Below are positions 13,014 to 25,600 of a stretch of 64,000 nt of DNA, piece by piece (position 1 is the first letter of the stretch; each line of letters starts with the position of its first letter). The translations under genes were made by a program, and so were the position numbers. The stretch is from Peribolospora baueri (Eukaryota > Basidiomycota > Peribolosporomycetes > Peribolosporales > Peribolosporaceae). Under the pieces are notes generated by a model, which saw only the letters and a program-made list of their open reading frames with translations, searched no databases and was not told the DNA's origin. The stretch covers positions 1-64,000 of the forward strand of contig JAMDHS010000086.1 of NCBI GenBank assembly GCA_029717555.1, written 5' to 3'.

Positions 13014-13439
13014 ATGTCCACCTCGGCAAGCACCCTCGAGCAGCAGAACGACGACGCGCTCGACTCGCTCTTCTCCAAGGTGAAGGCGTTGCGGAGCGTC
13101 ACGGTGGACATTCACGAGGACAGCGAGCGCCAGCGAGGAATCCTTGGCAACACCGTGAGCGTCGTCGTCGTCACCGAGCATTGGAACATTCAAACCGATC
13201 AACGCTTTGACATTGGTGGATGAAGAGGACGAGTCTGACCAAACCCGCGACGGTCCTTCCCTTCCTTCCCCTTCCCTCCCGTTCAGTCGGAGACCTTCGA
13301 CCGCTTCGGCACCTCCCTCTCCACCACCTCCAACCGCTTCACGAGAACCATCTCCCAAGCGTCGCGCAACAACCGGTTAACGGTCTACATCGTCGCCGGC
13401 GTCGTCTCGCTCTTCCTGCTCTGGTACTTCTTCCGCTGA
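13014..13439 (+). CDS. Bet1/Sft1-family Qc-SNARE
   Basis: Small tail-anchored SNARE for ER-Golgi or intra-Golgi vesicle fusion. Two exons, 13014-13154 and 13287-13439, join in frame (GTGAGC donor, TTCAG acceptor) to a 97-residue protein, the size of yeast Sft1. Residues about 10-72 form one SNARE motif with heptad hydrophobics, starting QQNDDALDSLFSKVKALRSV. Gln40 aligns by eye with the zero-layer glutamine of Bet1. Residues about 78-96 are a C-terminal membrane anchor (YIVAGVVSLFLLWYFF). No lumenal tail, as expected. Bet1 versus Sft1 cannot be settled without a tree, though the length and short N-terminus favour Sft1. Confidence 0.88.
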
Positions 13440-13949
13440 GCTTTCCCCCTCCCCCCGGCGCCGCTTCCCCCATCGGCCACGCGAGGAAAGGAAAAGAAAA
13501 GGAACGGCGTCCTCCCCTTTTCTACGCGGCCTACTAGCTCATCCGCCCGCCCGCCCGCCCGCCCGCCCGTCCGTCCGTCCGTCCGTCACCTGTGCCGCAG
13601 GCGGGCCCGTCTGACCGGCGCGTACGTGACACGGTATGGCTATGGCGCCCCAACCGCCGAGAGGAGGCACCGGCGATTTGGTATGTATTGTCTGATTCCC
13701 GGTGCAAGGTAAATGTACATGTACATCCTCCGTTTCTGTTTTCGAAAGGGCGAAAAAACGCACCTAGGCGCCCATGGACAGCAGCACGATGTGCATGTTT
13801 CGCCAATTTCGGCCCCCCGCCCCGCCCTGCCCCCCGACTTCGATGCCGGCGGGCGGAGCCACCCGGGGACCCGACGCCGGGATGTACCCCCCTTCCCTCT
13901 CCCCCTCCCATTCGGCGCCGACGTGACGTGATCTCCGTCGTCGAGGCGA
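13440..13949. other. Convergent spacer with CCCG/TCCG repeat
   Basis: Tail-to-tail region between the SNARE gene and SEC61. It contains a tetranucleotide array that changes from (CCCG)n to (TCCG)n at about 13544-13587. Frames here are compositional artefacts. No gene seen. Confidence 0.55.
13544..13587. repeat. (CCCG)n/(TCCG)n microsatellite
   Basis: Compound tetranucleotide array in the spacer between the SNARE gene and SEC61. Confidence 0.85.
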
Positions 13950-15976
13950 TCAGCCGAACATCTCGCCGAGTGCGGCCATCTCCGGGCCGCCGGCCTCTCG
14001 CATACCAATCTCGAAGTAGCTCTGCAGGTCGAATGGAGGAGGAAGGGAGCGAGGTTTTTAGAGTCCAGATCACGTGGGAATTGGCTGGTAGACTCGCGAT
14101 TAGGGAAGGTAGGGATACGCGACTCACGTAGATGATCGTGACGGCCAAGAGGATACCGGTACCCGAGCCCATAGCACCCATGAGATCGGCGACGACGGAA
14201 AGAGCGCCGATGGTAGCGCCGCCGAAAGCGGCCGCGGTGGGAATGACCCTCTTGAGCTCCTTGTACATGCTGCCCTCACGGTGACCGGCCATGACCATCT
14301 GCTGATCCTTGAGCTGCTTGGCCACGTCTCTTGGGCCCGAGCCCGAGACCTCGATCCAAGTCTTGGAGAAAATGGCGCAAGCGGTGAGCATAAAGGTAAT
14401 GTAGACGGCCGTGTGGACAGGGTCGAGGAGAACGTCCTTAAACGTGTGCGGAGGCGACATGTAGTAGGCGATGCCGGAAGTGGCGTAGAGCTGCTGGGAG
14501 TCCTCGAGGGGCTGTTGGAAGGACAAGAGAGCGAACAGACGCGACGACAGCCGTCAAGGTCAACACCAAAGCACGGCCGGTACGGTAGGACGACGGAAAA
14601 AAAGCCGAGGAGACAATAAAGTAATAAACAGCTAGCTCACCTCCCAAACACCGAGAAGCTTGACCAAAATGTTCTCCGGGAAGCGAGTGAAAAGCATCTG
14701 GCTAACGATGAAGATGTTGGAGGTGAGGGCGCTCTCGAGCATGATGGGCATGTTCGAGGTGTAGAAGAGCTTGATGGGGTAAGTGCCACGCTGGCCACGG
14801 AAGCGGTTGCTTTTGACGGGAATCTCGATGCGGAAGCCTTGGAGGTAGATGACGACGAGGAAGACGAGCAGAGTCGCGAGGAGGTTCATGACGTTGGGCA
14901 GGCCAGTGCGGTAGAAAGCCTCCTTGAGGGCACGCGACTTGTCGTTCCAAGTGAAAAGGAGGTGGAAGAGGGCGATGAAGGCGCCTTCGAACTCGGGACC
15001 GCGACCGGTGTTGACGGTGGTGGGCGAGAAAGCCTTCCAGACGATGGACTCGCAGATGTTGGTGGCGATGAAGAGAGAGATACCCGAGCCGAGACCATAG
15101 CCCTTCTGGAGGAGCTCGTCGAGGAGGATGACGATGAGGCCGGCGACGACGAGCTGAAGGATGAGAAGGAGGCAGACGCCGGCGCCGAGGTCCGAAGGTC
15201 GTCCGTAGAGACCGGTCAAGACATAGACGGTGGCTTGACCGAGCGAGATGATGAGGGCGAAAACTGCGAGAACAGGCGAGACGTATGGTCCGCGGCGTCC
15301 ATCAGCTGGGCCGTCCGTCCATGCACGGCGGGCGGGAGTTGGGTCGTACAAATCACGAGAACAGGCACTCACGCTTCTGAGCTCCGCCAAAGAGAGCGCG
15401 GTCCTCCTTCAAACTGAAGTCGATGTCGATCAGGTTGGCTCCAGCGAGAAGCTGCATGATCATGCCGGAGGTGACGATGGGCGAAATACCGAGCTCCATG
15501 AGGGTGCCTCGATTGGACGCCAGGATGACACGCATCCAGTAGAGCGGGTCGGAAGAGTCGGACGAGACGATGCCATAGAGCGGGATCTGGGAGCACACCA
15601 AGAAGATGAGCAGCGTCACTGCCGTCCAGAGCACCTTCTGGTTGAAGGGAACTGCGAAGGGGCGCAGAGGGATTCACGAGGCGGTGGCGGAGACGGAGGC
15701 GTGAGTCAGAGGCGGGCGTCGTGCGGCGGAAGCAGGGGTCGTGATAAAGGACTGAATGATCGCTCACCTTTGCGCTCGGGGGCCGTGACCTCAGGGAGGA
15801 CCGACATGAACGGCCTCACGAGGTTGAGGAATCGGACTGTGTGCGCGACACGAAGAAGAAGCAGTCACAAGAGCAGCAGGCAAGGAGCGACCATGATCAG
15901 CGGGCCGTCCATCTCCCATCTCCATCCCCATTGCCATCCAAGAGCGAGCCCGCCGGCGGTGCTCACAGCCACTCAT
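13950..15976 (-). CDS. SEC61: Sec61 alpha, protein translocon channel
   Basis: Pore subunit of the ER Sec61 translocon, a ten-helix membrane protein. The start at 15976 is split: the first ten bases of coding sequence are followed by an intron, and splicing gives [20 protein letters not shown], the canonical fungal Sec61 N-terminus. Following exons give ERK, then [20 protein letters not shown] (helix 1), [16 protein letters not shown] (plug and helix 2 region), [19 protein letters not shown], and [20 protein letters not shown] (a cytosolic loop). The last exons give [20 protein letters not shown] and the C-terminus [20 protein letters not shown], with the stop at 13950-13952. About six to seven exons. 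Very confident. Confidence 0.96.
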
Positions 15977-18041
15977 GACGGACGATATGAAGTGACGGGT
16001 GCGAGTGACCCGTCCACCAGAGCGAGGGGATAAAACGAGGAAAAATGAAAGGAGGGAAGGGAGTTGGGCGAACGACGACGAGTGCGGAGAGCCAGAGTTG
16101 CGGTCAAGAAGAATGCTTAGATGTGCCAGCGAATCTCGGGTCGGGGGAGTGTAGGGTTATGAGGTTAGGGTTACCGCGGCTGAGGGGGAGACCATTGGAC
16201 GGATGGGTGCCTGGTCTGAGTTGCTTGCGGCCTACGTCCAGGTTGATCGCCGGCCGCGTCTCGGTCGGAACGGCTCGTCGATTCTGGACTCGAGACCTGG
16301 CCCGAGCGGGAGGTGGTGCAAGCATGCTAATGAGAAGAGGGCCATGGCGGTTGTTGCGACTGTCTGGAAGCGGCGTCTTACGTGGCGAGGATGGTGAAAG
16401 GTACATGGCGCGCGCGGGGTCTTGAAGGTTGCTCGACTGGCGTACCCGACCGATCCTTCTTCTGTGGTCGACGCGGTCGTCCGCCTCGTCTCGCATGAGG
16501 AGCCCTACCCCCGCTCTGCGACGACGGCGGCCTCGACGAGATATTCAAATCCATTGCAGCAGACGCAACGCTGGTCTTGGAAGCTGCCGCCAGACTCGCC
16601 TCGCCTGCCTGCCTGCCGTGGTTGGTAGAGCAGACGGGGCGGGGCGGCTTGGTGGCGGTTCCCGCTCGGTCTGGACAATTCCGTCCGTGCTTGCCGTCCA
16701 AAGCCGGTCAAGTCAGTACTGGCACAACCCTCCCCGTCCGTCCTCTCCTCGTCGTCGCGCAGCCCGAGCCTGAGCAGGGCTGACCAGAGCCAAGCTGAGG
16801 GACCCCGTTCGCCGTTCGCCTTCCGTCTTCCGTCTTCCGTCTTCCGTCTTCTTCCCGGCAGAACCATCGAAGCGGTCGGCAGCCATCGACCTTCTTTTCA
16901 ATGGTGAGATGGGTACAAGTGTCGAGACACACTGGCGATGAACCAAAGACGTCCGACCTAGACGCGATCCACCGCCATCAGGCAGGCTGCTCTTCCTCTT
17001 TCTGTGTTCTCCGTCGCGTGACGCGCGAGCGATCTGCCATTGGCCGTACGATGTCGTCTATCTCTGTTTCCGGAGCGATGGCGGACGTACCTGGGTGCCT
17101 GGGATGCCATCCTTGCCCACTCGCTCCTCTTTCTTTCTTCCTTTCTTTCTTTCCTCTTTTGTCCAAGGCGCTAGGAGAGTCCGAACGCTCCTTTGAAAGG
17201 GAGGCGGGTCGAAGCGCGGTCTATAAGGATAAGCGAAGGCGACGGTGGCTCCAGAGTCTAATGTGGTGGAGGACGTTGCGATGGGGGGAGCCCTGCGGCC
17301 TCGTTCGACGGAGGGCTCCTCTGTCTCGTCCATATCTATCTATTGAAAGTGTCTTCTTCTTCTCTCCCATCGACTCGTAATACGGAGGACTCGAGGTCGC
17401 CGATGCCTAGCTGCGCTCAGGAGACGACTAGGGAGGTCGTTTTCGAACAAGGGGATCAGAGGCGAGAACACGGAAGGATGCCGGACGAAGTCGGGGGCGG
17501 CGTAGGATGGATGGATGGAAGAGGGCAGCAGCGATGGCGGGAATGCGGAGACGCCGCCTTTTGCGCGACGGCGGAGGGGTGGACAGTTGAGCCAGGTTGA
17601 GCCGAGGGCGGGCGAGCGGTCGGCCCCGCCGATGGCAACTTGCGCTCGGCCGGGGCTTGCTTGGCGGGGGGTAGCAAAAGGGAGGCGACGGAGAACCGAA
17701 GGAAGAAGGAGAAGAAGGAGCGGGCGTCGTTCGTTCGCTCGCTTGCGCTTGCGGGCGTCGGCAGTTTTCAGTCAGTCAGTCGCACGTCCGTCTGTTGCGC
17801 TGCTTGCGTGCCTGGTTACATAAGAGCCTCTCTTGCCCTCGCCCTCGTCCTCGTCATTCCTTCCTCCTTCTTCCCCACCTCCCCACCCATCCTTTTCCGG
17901 CTCGCCTGTCTCGCTTCCCATCCCCTCCTCCTCCCACCACCCCGCCGCCCCCATCCTTCCCTTCGCCCCCGCCGTCGAGCCCACGCTCTGACCTCGCTTC
18001 CTCTCCCATCCCCTTCCCGCCCCTGCACCTCCACGGCCGAC
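15977..18041. promoter_or_regulatory. Long divergent intergenic region SEC61 / JEN1-like
   Basis: About 2.1 kb between two divergent start codons. Seen in it: two TAGGGTTA-type motifs at about 16152-16159 and 16165-16173, a (CTTCCGT)n array at about 16819-16850, a TTTC-rich run near 17130-17160, and a pyrimidine-rich stretch from about 17830 to the JEN1-like start, probably its 5' leader. Frames in between overlap on both strands and show no family resemblance. The length suggests extended regulation of the transporter, since yeast JEN genes are carbon-source regulated, but no specific factor site can be named. Confidence 0.5.
16819..16850. repeat. (CTTCCGT)n tandem array
   Basis: About four heptamer units, in the SEC61/JEN1-like intergenic region. 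Confidence 0.8.
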
Positions 18042-20982
18042 ATGAAGGACCCTACGCACGGCCTCTTCCGCCTCCGCACCGCCGAGGAGCGGCGCATCGA
18101 GAGGGCAGGCGCGAGCGTGAACCCGTTCAAGCTCGCCGCCATGCTCACGCCCATTCAGGGCCTCCTCTTCTTCTCCGGCTGGCTCGCCTGGTCCGTCGAC
18201 GCCTACGACTTTTTCTCGTGAGTGTGCCTTTCTCTTCCTTTCTTTCTTTCTTTCCAGCGCCATCCTCTTTGCTTTCGTCTGTCTCGCTGCTGTGGCCGAT
18301 GGGAGTGACATCCGTCGCAGACGGCTCGCCCGGGCGATTGCGTCGGTGTCAGTGTCAGTCAGCGTCAGCGTCGGCGTCAGCCAATCGACTGGCTCGTTGG
18401 CCGACCCGGTCCCTGAACCACCGTCGCCGTCGCTACGTTTGAGTCAGGAATTAAAAAAAAGCGCGAGGCGGTTGGATCGATTGTGTATCTATGTATATGC
18501 CTCCCTCGTCGTGCCCAGACCCTCCCGTCTCACAAGATGCGGGGATCGACTCCACGGCGCGGATGACGGATTCTCATTTTTTATTCCTCCGTCGCCGGCG
18601 ACTTACAGCCGCCGTGCTCGACTTTTGCTACTCTCTCCTCCTCTTTCTTCTTCTTCGTCTTCGGCTTCCTTTCTTCTTCTTCCTTCCTCTCTCCTGCCCG
18701 CTGCATCTGGTCTCGTTCATAACCCCGGCGCTCTCCATACAACGAGCCGCGCGGAGATGGATGCAATCGTTGGGGGCATTGGTGGATGGATGGACGGACG
18801 GACGGACGCAATGGTCGGCCAGTCTAGGTCGGCCAGTCTAAGTCGGCCCTGGCCGTACTCGCCGGTTCTATCCTCGCCCTCCCGTTTCGCTGGCCCGATG
18901 TCGACGACGACGACGACGACGGCGTCCTTCGTCTTCGAACCCTAGCTGATCGCGTCCGACCCTCCCCGGCTTCTCGTCATACAGTGTCTCTCTCTCCATC
19001 AACGCGCTCGCCAAGCTCTTCAACGTCCCCAACAGCTCCATCGTGAGTCCATCTCCCCCCAACAGCCGATGACCCCCATCTTCATGTCGCCTGACCATCC
19101 GTGCGCCAAACCCGCGCACAGACCACGGCGATCACCCTCACTCTCCTCTTCCGCTCCCTTGGCGCCGCCATCTTCGGCCTCGTCTCCGACCGCTACGGAC
19201 GCAAATGGCCCCTCATCGTCAACCTGATCATCGTCGGCATTCTCGAGCTCGGCGCAGGTTTCGTCCAGACCTACTCCCAGTTCCTCGCCGTCCGTGCCCT
19301 CTTCGGTATCGGGGTGAGTCCGACTCAGGCTCAGGCTCCCGCTGGATGGCGGCCGAACTGTCTGTGCCTGTGCACGTCTCTCCCACTTTGCTCATCCCCC
19401 CTTCTCGCCATCCCGGAAACGATCAGATGGGCGGCATTTGGGGCTTGGCCACCGCCAACGCCCTTGAGAACATGCCTGCCGCCCCCCGTGGACTCTTCTC
19501 AGGCCTCCTCCAGCAAGGTTACGCCGTCGGCTACCTTTTCGCCGCATGCGTCAACCTCCGCCTCGTCCCCGCGCAGCCCCAGGGCTGGCGCGCCCTCTTC
19601 TGGACCGGAGCTGGGTTGAGCTTCTTCGCCGCCCTCATCCGCCTCGTCCTTCCCGAGAGCGAGGTCTTCCGTCGGATCCAGGCAGAGCGCAAGGCGTCCG
19701 GCACGGGCAGCAGCAAGGGCAAGGTCTTTATCCGCGAGACCAAGGAGATGCTCAAGCGCCACTGGGTCCGGTGCGTCTATGGTCTCCTCCTCATGACCGG
19801 CTTCAACTTCCTCTCCCACTCGTCCCAGGACTACTGTGAGTGCCGACCAACGTCCGCGGAGACCGGGTTCGCTCGTGAGCTGGTCGTCTGATCTCGCGCA
19901 TGCGATCGTATGTCTCCTTCGGGCGACAGACCCTAACATTATTCAGGACACCAAACTCCTCTCCGCGGCCCTCTCGACAAAGGCCACGATCATCGGTACG
20001 TGTCTCGACTTGGCGCCCTTCTTTTGCTTTTTTCCTCATCGCACCCGTCCAACGTGTCGTCCGATTCACCCTTTTCCGACGCGTTTTTTTTACTGCTTTT
20101 ATGCTCCGTTTCTGCCTCGGATGTTCCCTGCATCATCCTTAGGCAACTGCGGAGCCATCGCGGGAGGCCTCTTCTTTGGCTACCTCTCCCAATACCTCGG
20201 CCGTCGTCTGTCCATCATCCTCGCCGTCATCGGCGTCGGCTGCCTCATCCCCGCTTGGATCCTCCCCAACAACTTCTCCGGCCTCGCCGCCGGGGCGTTC
20301 TGGATCCAATTCTTCGTTCAGGGTGCCTGGGGTGGTGAGTCGTGGACTCGTTCTGTCTTCGCATCGCCATGGAGAGCAAGGCGACCGACCGGCGCGATGG
20401 GAAGCTGATCCGAGTCCGCCTCCCCTCCTTTCTTTCCTTTTGGACTCATCTTCTCGCGCAGTTATTCCCATCTACCTCTCCGAAATCTCCCCACCAGCCT
20501 ACCGTGCCACCTTCCCTGGCGTCGCCTACCAGATGGGCAACATGGTCTCCTCGGCCTCGGCGCAGATTGAGTCGACGGCGGGCGAGCACGTGCGCATTAC
20601 GGACCCGAGGAACCCGCAGGCGACGATCCCGGACTACGCGACGGTGTCGGGCATTTTCCTTGGCGTCGTCTGCGCTTACCTCATCCTCGTCGTTCTCGTC
20701 GGCAGGGAGTACCGCGGAATCGAGTTCGAAAAGGCCAAGCTGGCCATCCAGGAGGGCGCGGCGGAGGCGGAGAAAGATCTCCTTCAGCGCGGACACGTCG
20801 CTGGCCCGGCGGGCGAAGAAGGCGGAGAAGCCGGTCTCGAGGGCGGCAAGGGCGTCGAGGCCGGCGGCATGTCGGCGACCGCCGCGGAGCAGGAGGAAAT
20901 GGAAGCGGACCGCGGCAGGGGAGAGGGATCGGTGGACGAGAAGAAGACGCAAAAGGAGGAGGACTTTGTCGAGAAGGCTTAA
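18042..20982 (+). CDS. JEN1-type monocarboxylate/proton symporter (MFS)
   Basis: Plasma-membrane major-facilitator protein resembling the JEN family of lactate/pyruvate or dicarboxylate importers. N-terminal start at 18042 (MKDPTHGLFRLRTAEERR); helix 1 includes LLFFSGWLAWSVDAYDFF. The MFS loop motif is DRYGRKWPL (about 19190-19210). The JEN signature N-x-x-[ST]-H-x-[ST]-Q-D-x-x-x-T is present as NFLSHSSQDYYPN across an intron (about 19800-19935), with Asn at the last position. Later helices include IPIYLSEISPPAYRATFPGV. The C-terminal tail (from about 20730) is hydrophilic and rich in Glu, Lys and Gly. The first intron, 18218-18984, is about 767 nt and joins DFFS to VSLSINALAKLF. Five shorter introns follow. 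Substrate cannot be assigned from sequence alone. Confidence 0.9.
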
Positions 20983-22610
20983 TCGGCTCCGGCTCGGATG
21001 ACGGACGCGTCCTTCTTCCTTCGTCGTCCCCTCTCCTACTGTTCTCGTCGTCCCTTTTTTTTCGGCTTCCTCCCTTTCTTCCTCATTTTACCTCTACTTG
21101 ACTCGGTGTCTCTCCCCCATTTATACGGGTCCGTCTGACCTACCTCCGCCTCACACGGCTCGGCCCCGCCCAACCCCACTCTTCCATTTCTTACCCTCCG
21201 CGTCGACCGAGTCGCTTACCGACCCGACCCGACCCCATCCGACCAGACGAGACCCTGACCTGACCTGACGAACCTCGAACGAACGAACGAACGCAAAACG
21301 AGCGTCTAGTGTATGTTTGTCTACTCCACGGCGTCCCCTTTCTTGTTTCATCGCGCCTCCCTCTTGCCCTCACTCATTCTGTCGACGTTGGCAGGCGGGG
21401 GGTTCCAATCGAAAACTAGAAATCTAACAATTCAAAAACGTGACACGACGCGGCGTCGAAAGGTCGGACCCGCGGGGGCTGGTTTTGTTTGCGGGGCGAC
21501 AAGGGGAAAAAAATAATGAATAATGAAAAATGAAAGAAAAGAAGAGAAGAGAAAGAAGGGCAACGAAAACGAAAAAAGCTCTTGACGCGGTGGTTCATGC
21601 CGGGAGAAAAAAAGAAAGAAAGAAAGAAAGAAAGAAAGGAAGGAAGGAAGGGAGGCGTTGGTTGGTAGACCAGGCGAGGCGAGGGCGGTCAGCGAGGGCG
21701 ACCCGATCGATGACGGACTCAGTCGACTGACGGACTGGCTAGAGCGCACGACACCGACGAGCCCCACCCAGAACGGCGAGGAGAAGCCGAGCCGAGACGG
21801 GACGGGACGGCCTTTTCTTGTTGATCGTCAATGTCGAAAAAAAAAATTCAGGGAGGTGGGCGGTCGGCGACTGGTTTGGGAGGAGCGCCCTCGGCCGCGA
21901 TGCGGAGGACGAGCTGGGGAGGGCGCGCAGAGACGATACGGATACGATGATGGATGATCCGAAACGCTGCGGTGGTCGAATATTAAAAAAAAAAAAAAAA
22001 AAAGCGTTGTTGCCCTTGTTCACCGGCCCACAACATGTCATGTCAGGACCGCTGCGCGCACTCCTGGTGGACCCTGAGACACATGGCTCAATAATGAAAG
22101 AGGCGGAGTGCCGCCGTTGCAGGATGTGGGGGTTTATAGAGGTTTGGGGCGGCACGCCCAAAACGCCAGGTAAAGTACGTAAGGAAAGGAAAATGGGATG
22201 ATCGAAAAAGGAACAAGCGCGCACGGAGAAGAGAACGGCGAGGAGGGAAGAGGGTGAACAATGTCTCAAGGGCGAGGAAGGTAGGGCGTAACGGGAGGCG
22301 AACGGGTCAGGGTATGCTGCGAAATGTGATACGCGATACGGATGATGACGATGACGGTGACGATGACGACGACGATGACTGGCGATGATGTAGGCAACTG
22401 CGTACTACTTTTTTTTTTTCCAGGGAATCGGATGGAGGGGCACTACGCGAAAGAGGCACGCTGCTGAGAGGTGCACGAGCAAAGCTTGATGAGGATGCAG
22501 AGATGCTTGGTGGATGGAGCGAGGATGGAGAGCGGAGGGAGTGCGGGCGGCGCCGGCGAGATGTAGATGTGCCGAGGGAAGGGTGGAGAAAAGCGTGGGA
22601 CGGGCTCGGC
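20983..22610. other. Convergent intergenic region with AAAG repeat and A19
   Basis: About 1.6 kb between two converging genes. It has a pyrimidine-rich 3' flank after the transporter, an (AAAG)n/(GGAA)n array at about 21605-21655, and a 19-base A homopolymer at 21985-22003. I looked for tRNA-like box sequences by eye and found none convincing. No gene supported. Confidence 0.5.
21605..21655. repeat. (AAAG)n/(GGAA)n microsatellite
   Basis: Compound homopurine tetranucleotide array in the convergent spacer after the transporter gene. Confidence 0.85.
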
Positions 22611-25600
22611 TCACGACCTCGTCCTGCTCTTCGATTTCGACCTCGCCTTGGTAATCTTGCCAAGGCCCGTCGGCGGCTTCGCCGGCTGGGACATGGTCCG
22701 ACCGCGAAAGCCGCCGGCACCTGGGCGTCCGGCGCTCGGAGCTCCAGGCGGCTGGAAGCCGGGAGAAGGCAGCGGGCTCGCCGAATTGGCGGAGCGGGAG
22801 CTGGGACTGGGTAGAGGCATGTGCTGGCCGTTGCCAGGGGTGGCGATGGGACTGGGCCGCTTGAGCGGCGAAGAAGGGTTGGAAGCGGATCGGGTGCCGC
22901 CCCGTCCGGCCTGGCCGTTGTTGTTGGACTTGGCGGGCGCGGATACCATGGGGGTGATCCTACTCGAGTTGGCAAACTTGGTCGCCGCGTTCCTCTCGCG
23001 AAGAGAGATGGAGGCACGGCGGTGGTGTTTCACGAGGTCGTTGTCCTTGACCTGTGAGGCGTCCACAGACGACAAGACGCTCTCAGCGCTGACTCGATGG
23101 ACTGGTGGTGGGTAGGGGACCGCGCGACTCCCTTACCCACCACGCGACTCGCAACGACGCTCGCTCGCTCGCTCGCTCACTCACCTTGATGGAGAACGCC
23201 ATGGACAAGACCTTGTCCGGGGATAAAAGCTCGGGCGGCAAGTGGAGGAGGAAATGTAACATCTCGCTCTGGCCCGGACAAGCCTCGTTGTCGAGGAGAT
23301 GATCGCGGGCGAGCTTGAGCAGAGCGAGACCGACGCGCAAGACAAAGGTGCGCCCTGCGATGCGATGCGATGCGAGGCGGACAGACACGGTTCTCAGCCT
23401 CTCCTGACCGCCCGCCGGACATGGTCATCCAATAACAACTCACCCTCGTAGAACAACACATCCCACACGCGCAAGACAGTGGGCCACGGAAGCGTCCGAG
23501 TGAAGAGGGGCAAAAACCTGGGGACGGACGGCACAAGGCGAATCGCAAATCAGACGGGAGGCTCGGCGGAGCGAGCAAGCAAGCAAACGAACGAACGAAC
23601 GAACGAACGAACAGCCGGGTAAACTCACCAAGACGTAGAGTACATCAAAGCCTCCACATTGTTGTCCGCCATCTTCTTGGCCAGTTTGGCGTCCACGCTC
23701 TCCAGCATCTGGCCCATGACCAGGCCGTCGATCTGGACCTGCTTCATGTTGGGGGTGAAATAACCGCCGAGGTAGTGATCGACGAGCGCTGCGAGCGTCC
23801 AAAAAGCGTCCTCGACGGGCGACTGGAGGAGGAGACAGCCGACGATGAGGCCCAGTCCCTGCGTGTAGCCGACCTTGGGCTCGTGGTGGCTGAAGGCTCT
23901 GAGGATGGTCGACAGGTCCTGGCGCCCGGCGCTGTTGGGTCCGCGAAAGAGCTTGTTGTCAGGATAGCAGCTGAACGGAAGAGGGGCAACGGACGGACGG
24001 CGAGTGAGCATTCGAGATGACCCCCAAAACACACAGAAAGGAATCGCGTCGCTTACCGGTCCACGTCCTTATCGATGGCGGCCGCCACATCCTGCTTCGT
24101 CCTCCTCCTCGTCAGCGCGTCAAACTGACCGCCGACTGGCTTGGCCTCGGAGAGGAACATCCACACGCGACCGCGCACGCTGTGCGGCACGCCGGACCGG
24201 ACGAGCTGCTTGACTTTTCGGCTCTTCTTTGCGCTCTCCCCGTCCGTCGCGAGCACTTTGAGCCACTGCGCCTCTTTGGCGCGCACTTCCGCCGCCTCTT
24301 CCTTCGAAAGCGGTCCGGAGGCGGGAAGACGGCGTCTGGATGAAGGCGTGTCGAGGAAGCCAAACTCGTCGTACTCCTCGCCCTCGCCCTCGCCCGCGCC
24401 CACGCCTTGTGCGGCCGCCGTCTCGCCGGCGCCGTTGGCAGGTACAAGGTCGAAGCCTTCGTAGTCCTTGGACGACGACGGGGGCGGCATGGCGAGCTTC
24501 TGCTGCGGTCCTGCGTTCGCGTTTACGATTGCGCTCGACATGGACGTACGAGGCTGAGGAGCGGAAGGGGCCGCGGCGGCGGGGGCGGCGAAAGACGGCT
24601 CTTGGAGGACGAGCGGCGAGTCGAGCTTGGAGACTTCCTTGGCACCCAATTCCTCGTGGGTTTTGAGCTTTGGTTGAGGCGGCGCGGACCCTCCCTTGTC
24701 ATTGCTCCTCCGGGCGGTGGCATCCGCGCCGTTCCCGTTCCCGTTTCCGCTCCCATCCTCACGTCGCGGGCGGACGAACGAGCCGCGCGTCGAGGTCTCC
24801 GAGTTCCTCCGCTCGCCGATCGCCGGTGCCGGGCTGGTCCCCCTTGTCCCCGTCGCGGCGGCGGCGGCGACGGCGACGGCGTTGTTGTTGTTGTTGTTGT
24901 TGTTGTTGTTGCTGGGCATAGAGTGACGTTGCTCACCCCCGCCTCCGCCTCCTCCGCCGCCGCCCTTCAAAGCGCCGAAAAAGCCAGACTTCTTCGAGTT
25001 GGACGTGGACGTGGACGTGGAAGATTGTGCGGCACGCTCACTCGCTCGCGATACCGACGGCCGCTCCTCCTCGTCCGTCTGCGACGGCGGCGGCATGGTG
25101 ACGTTGCGCAGGCCAGACGGCATCGAGGGCATCTTGTGTACCTGCCGAGGCACGCTCCTGCCTCGGGGCGGACCGGCCTGCCTGGCGGTACTACTGCTGC
25201 CGCTGCCGCTGCCGTTGCTATCGCGGCGCGGCGGGGACGCCCTCGGCGGGAGCGGCCTCACGTCGTCGCCGACGATCGGCGGCCACTCTTCGGTGAACGC
25301 GAGCTTGCTCTCGAGCGGCATCGGCATGTCGAGTGTGGATAGAGACTGCGAGCGAGGACGAGGACGGGCGACAAAGTTGGGACGCGGACCGGCTTGAAGT
25401 GGCGAGGCGGCATGTTTGGCGGCGCCGGCGGCGGGGTTGCGCGCGCGCGCGTACCCGGTGGTCGAGTAGGGCTGTTGTTGATCGTCGTCTCGTCCGCCAA
25501 TGATCCACTCGATCGGCACGGGCTTGCTGCTCGAGAGCAGGTCGACCTGCATGCGCGGACGAATGGTCTGCAAGCCCTGAAGGCCGCCGCCGGCGCCAAT

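Noticed and set aside
21985-22003. A19 run as a retroposed poly-A tail
   Set aside because: No recognisable source sequence or target-site duplication beside it. A simple homopolymer in a repeat-rich spacer is enough.
24407-25342. 311-codon plus-strand frame
   Set aside because: Antisense shadow of the SH3-TBC exon, dominated by Arg, Gly and Val runs from the trinucleotide repeats.
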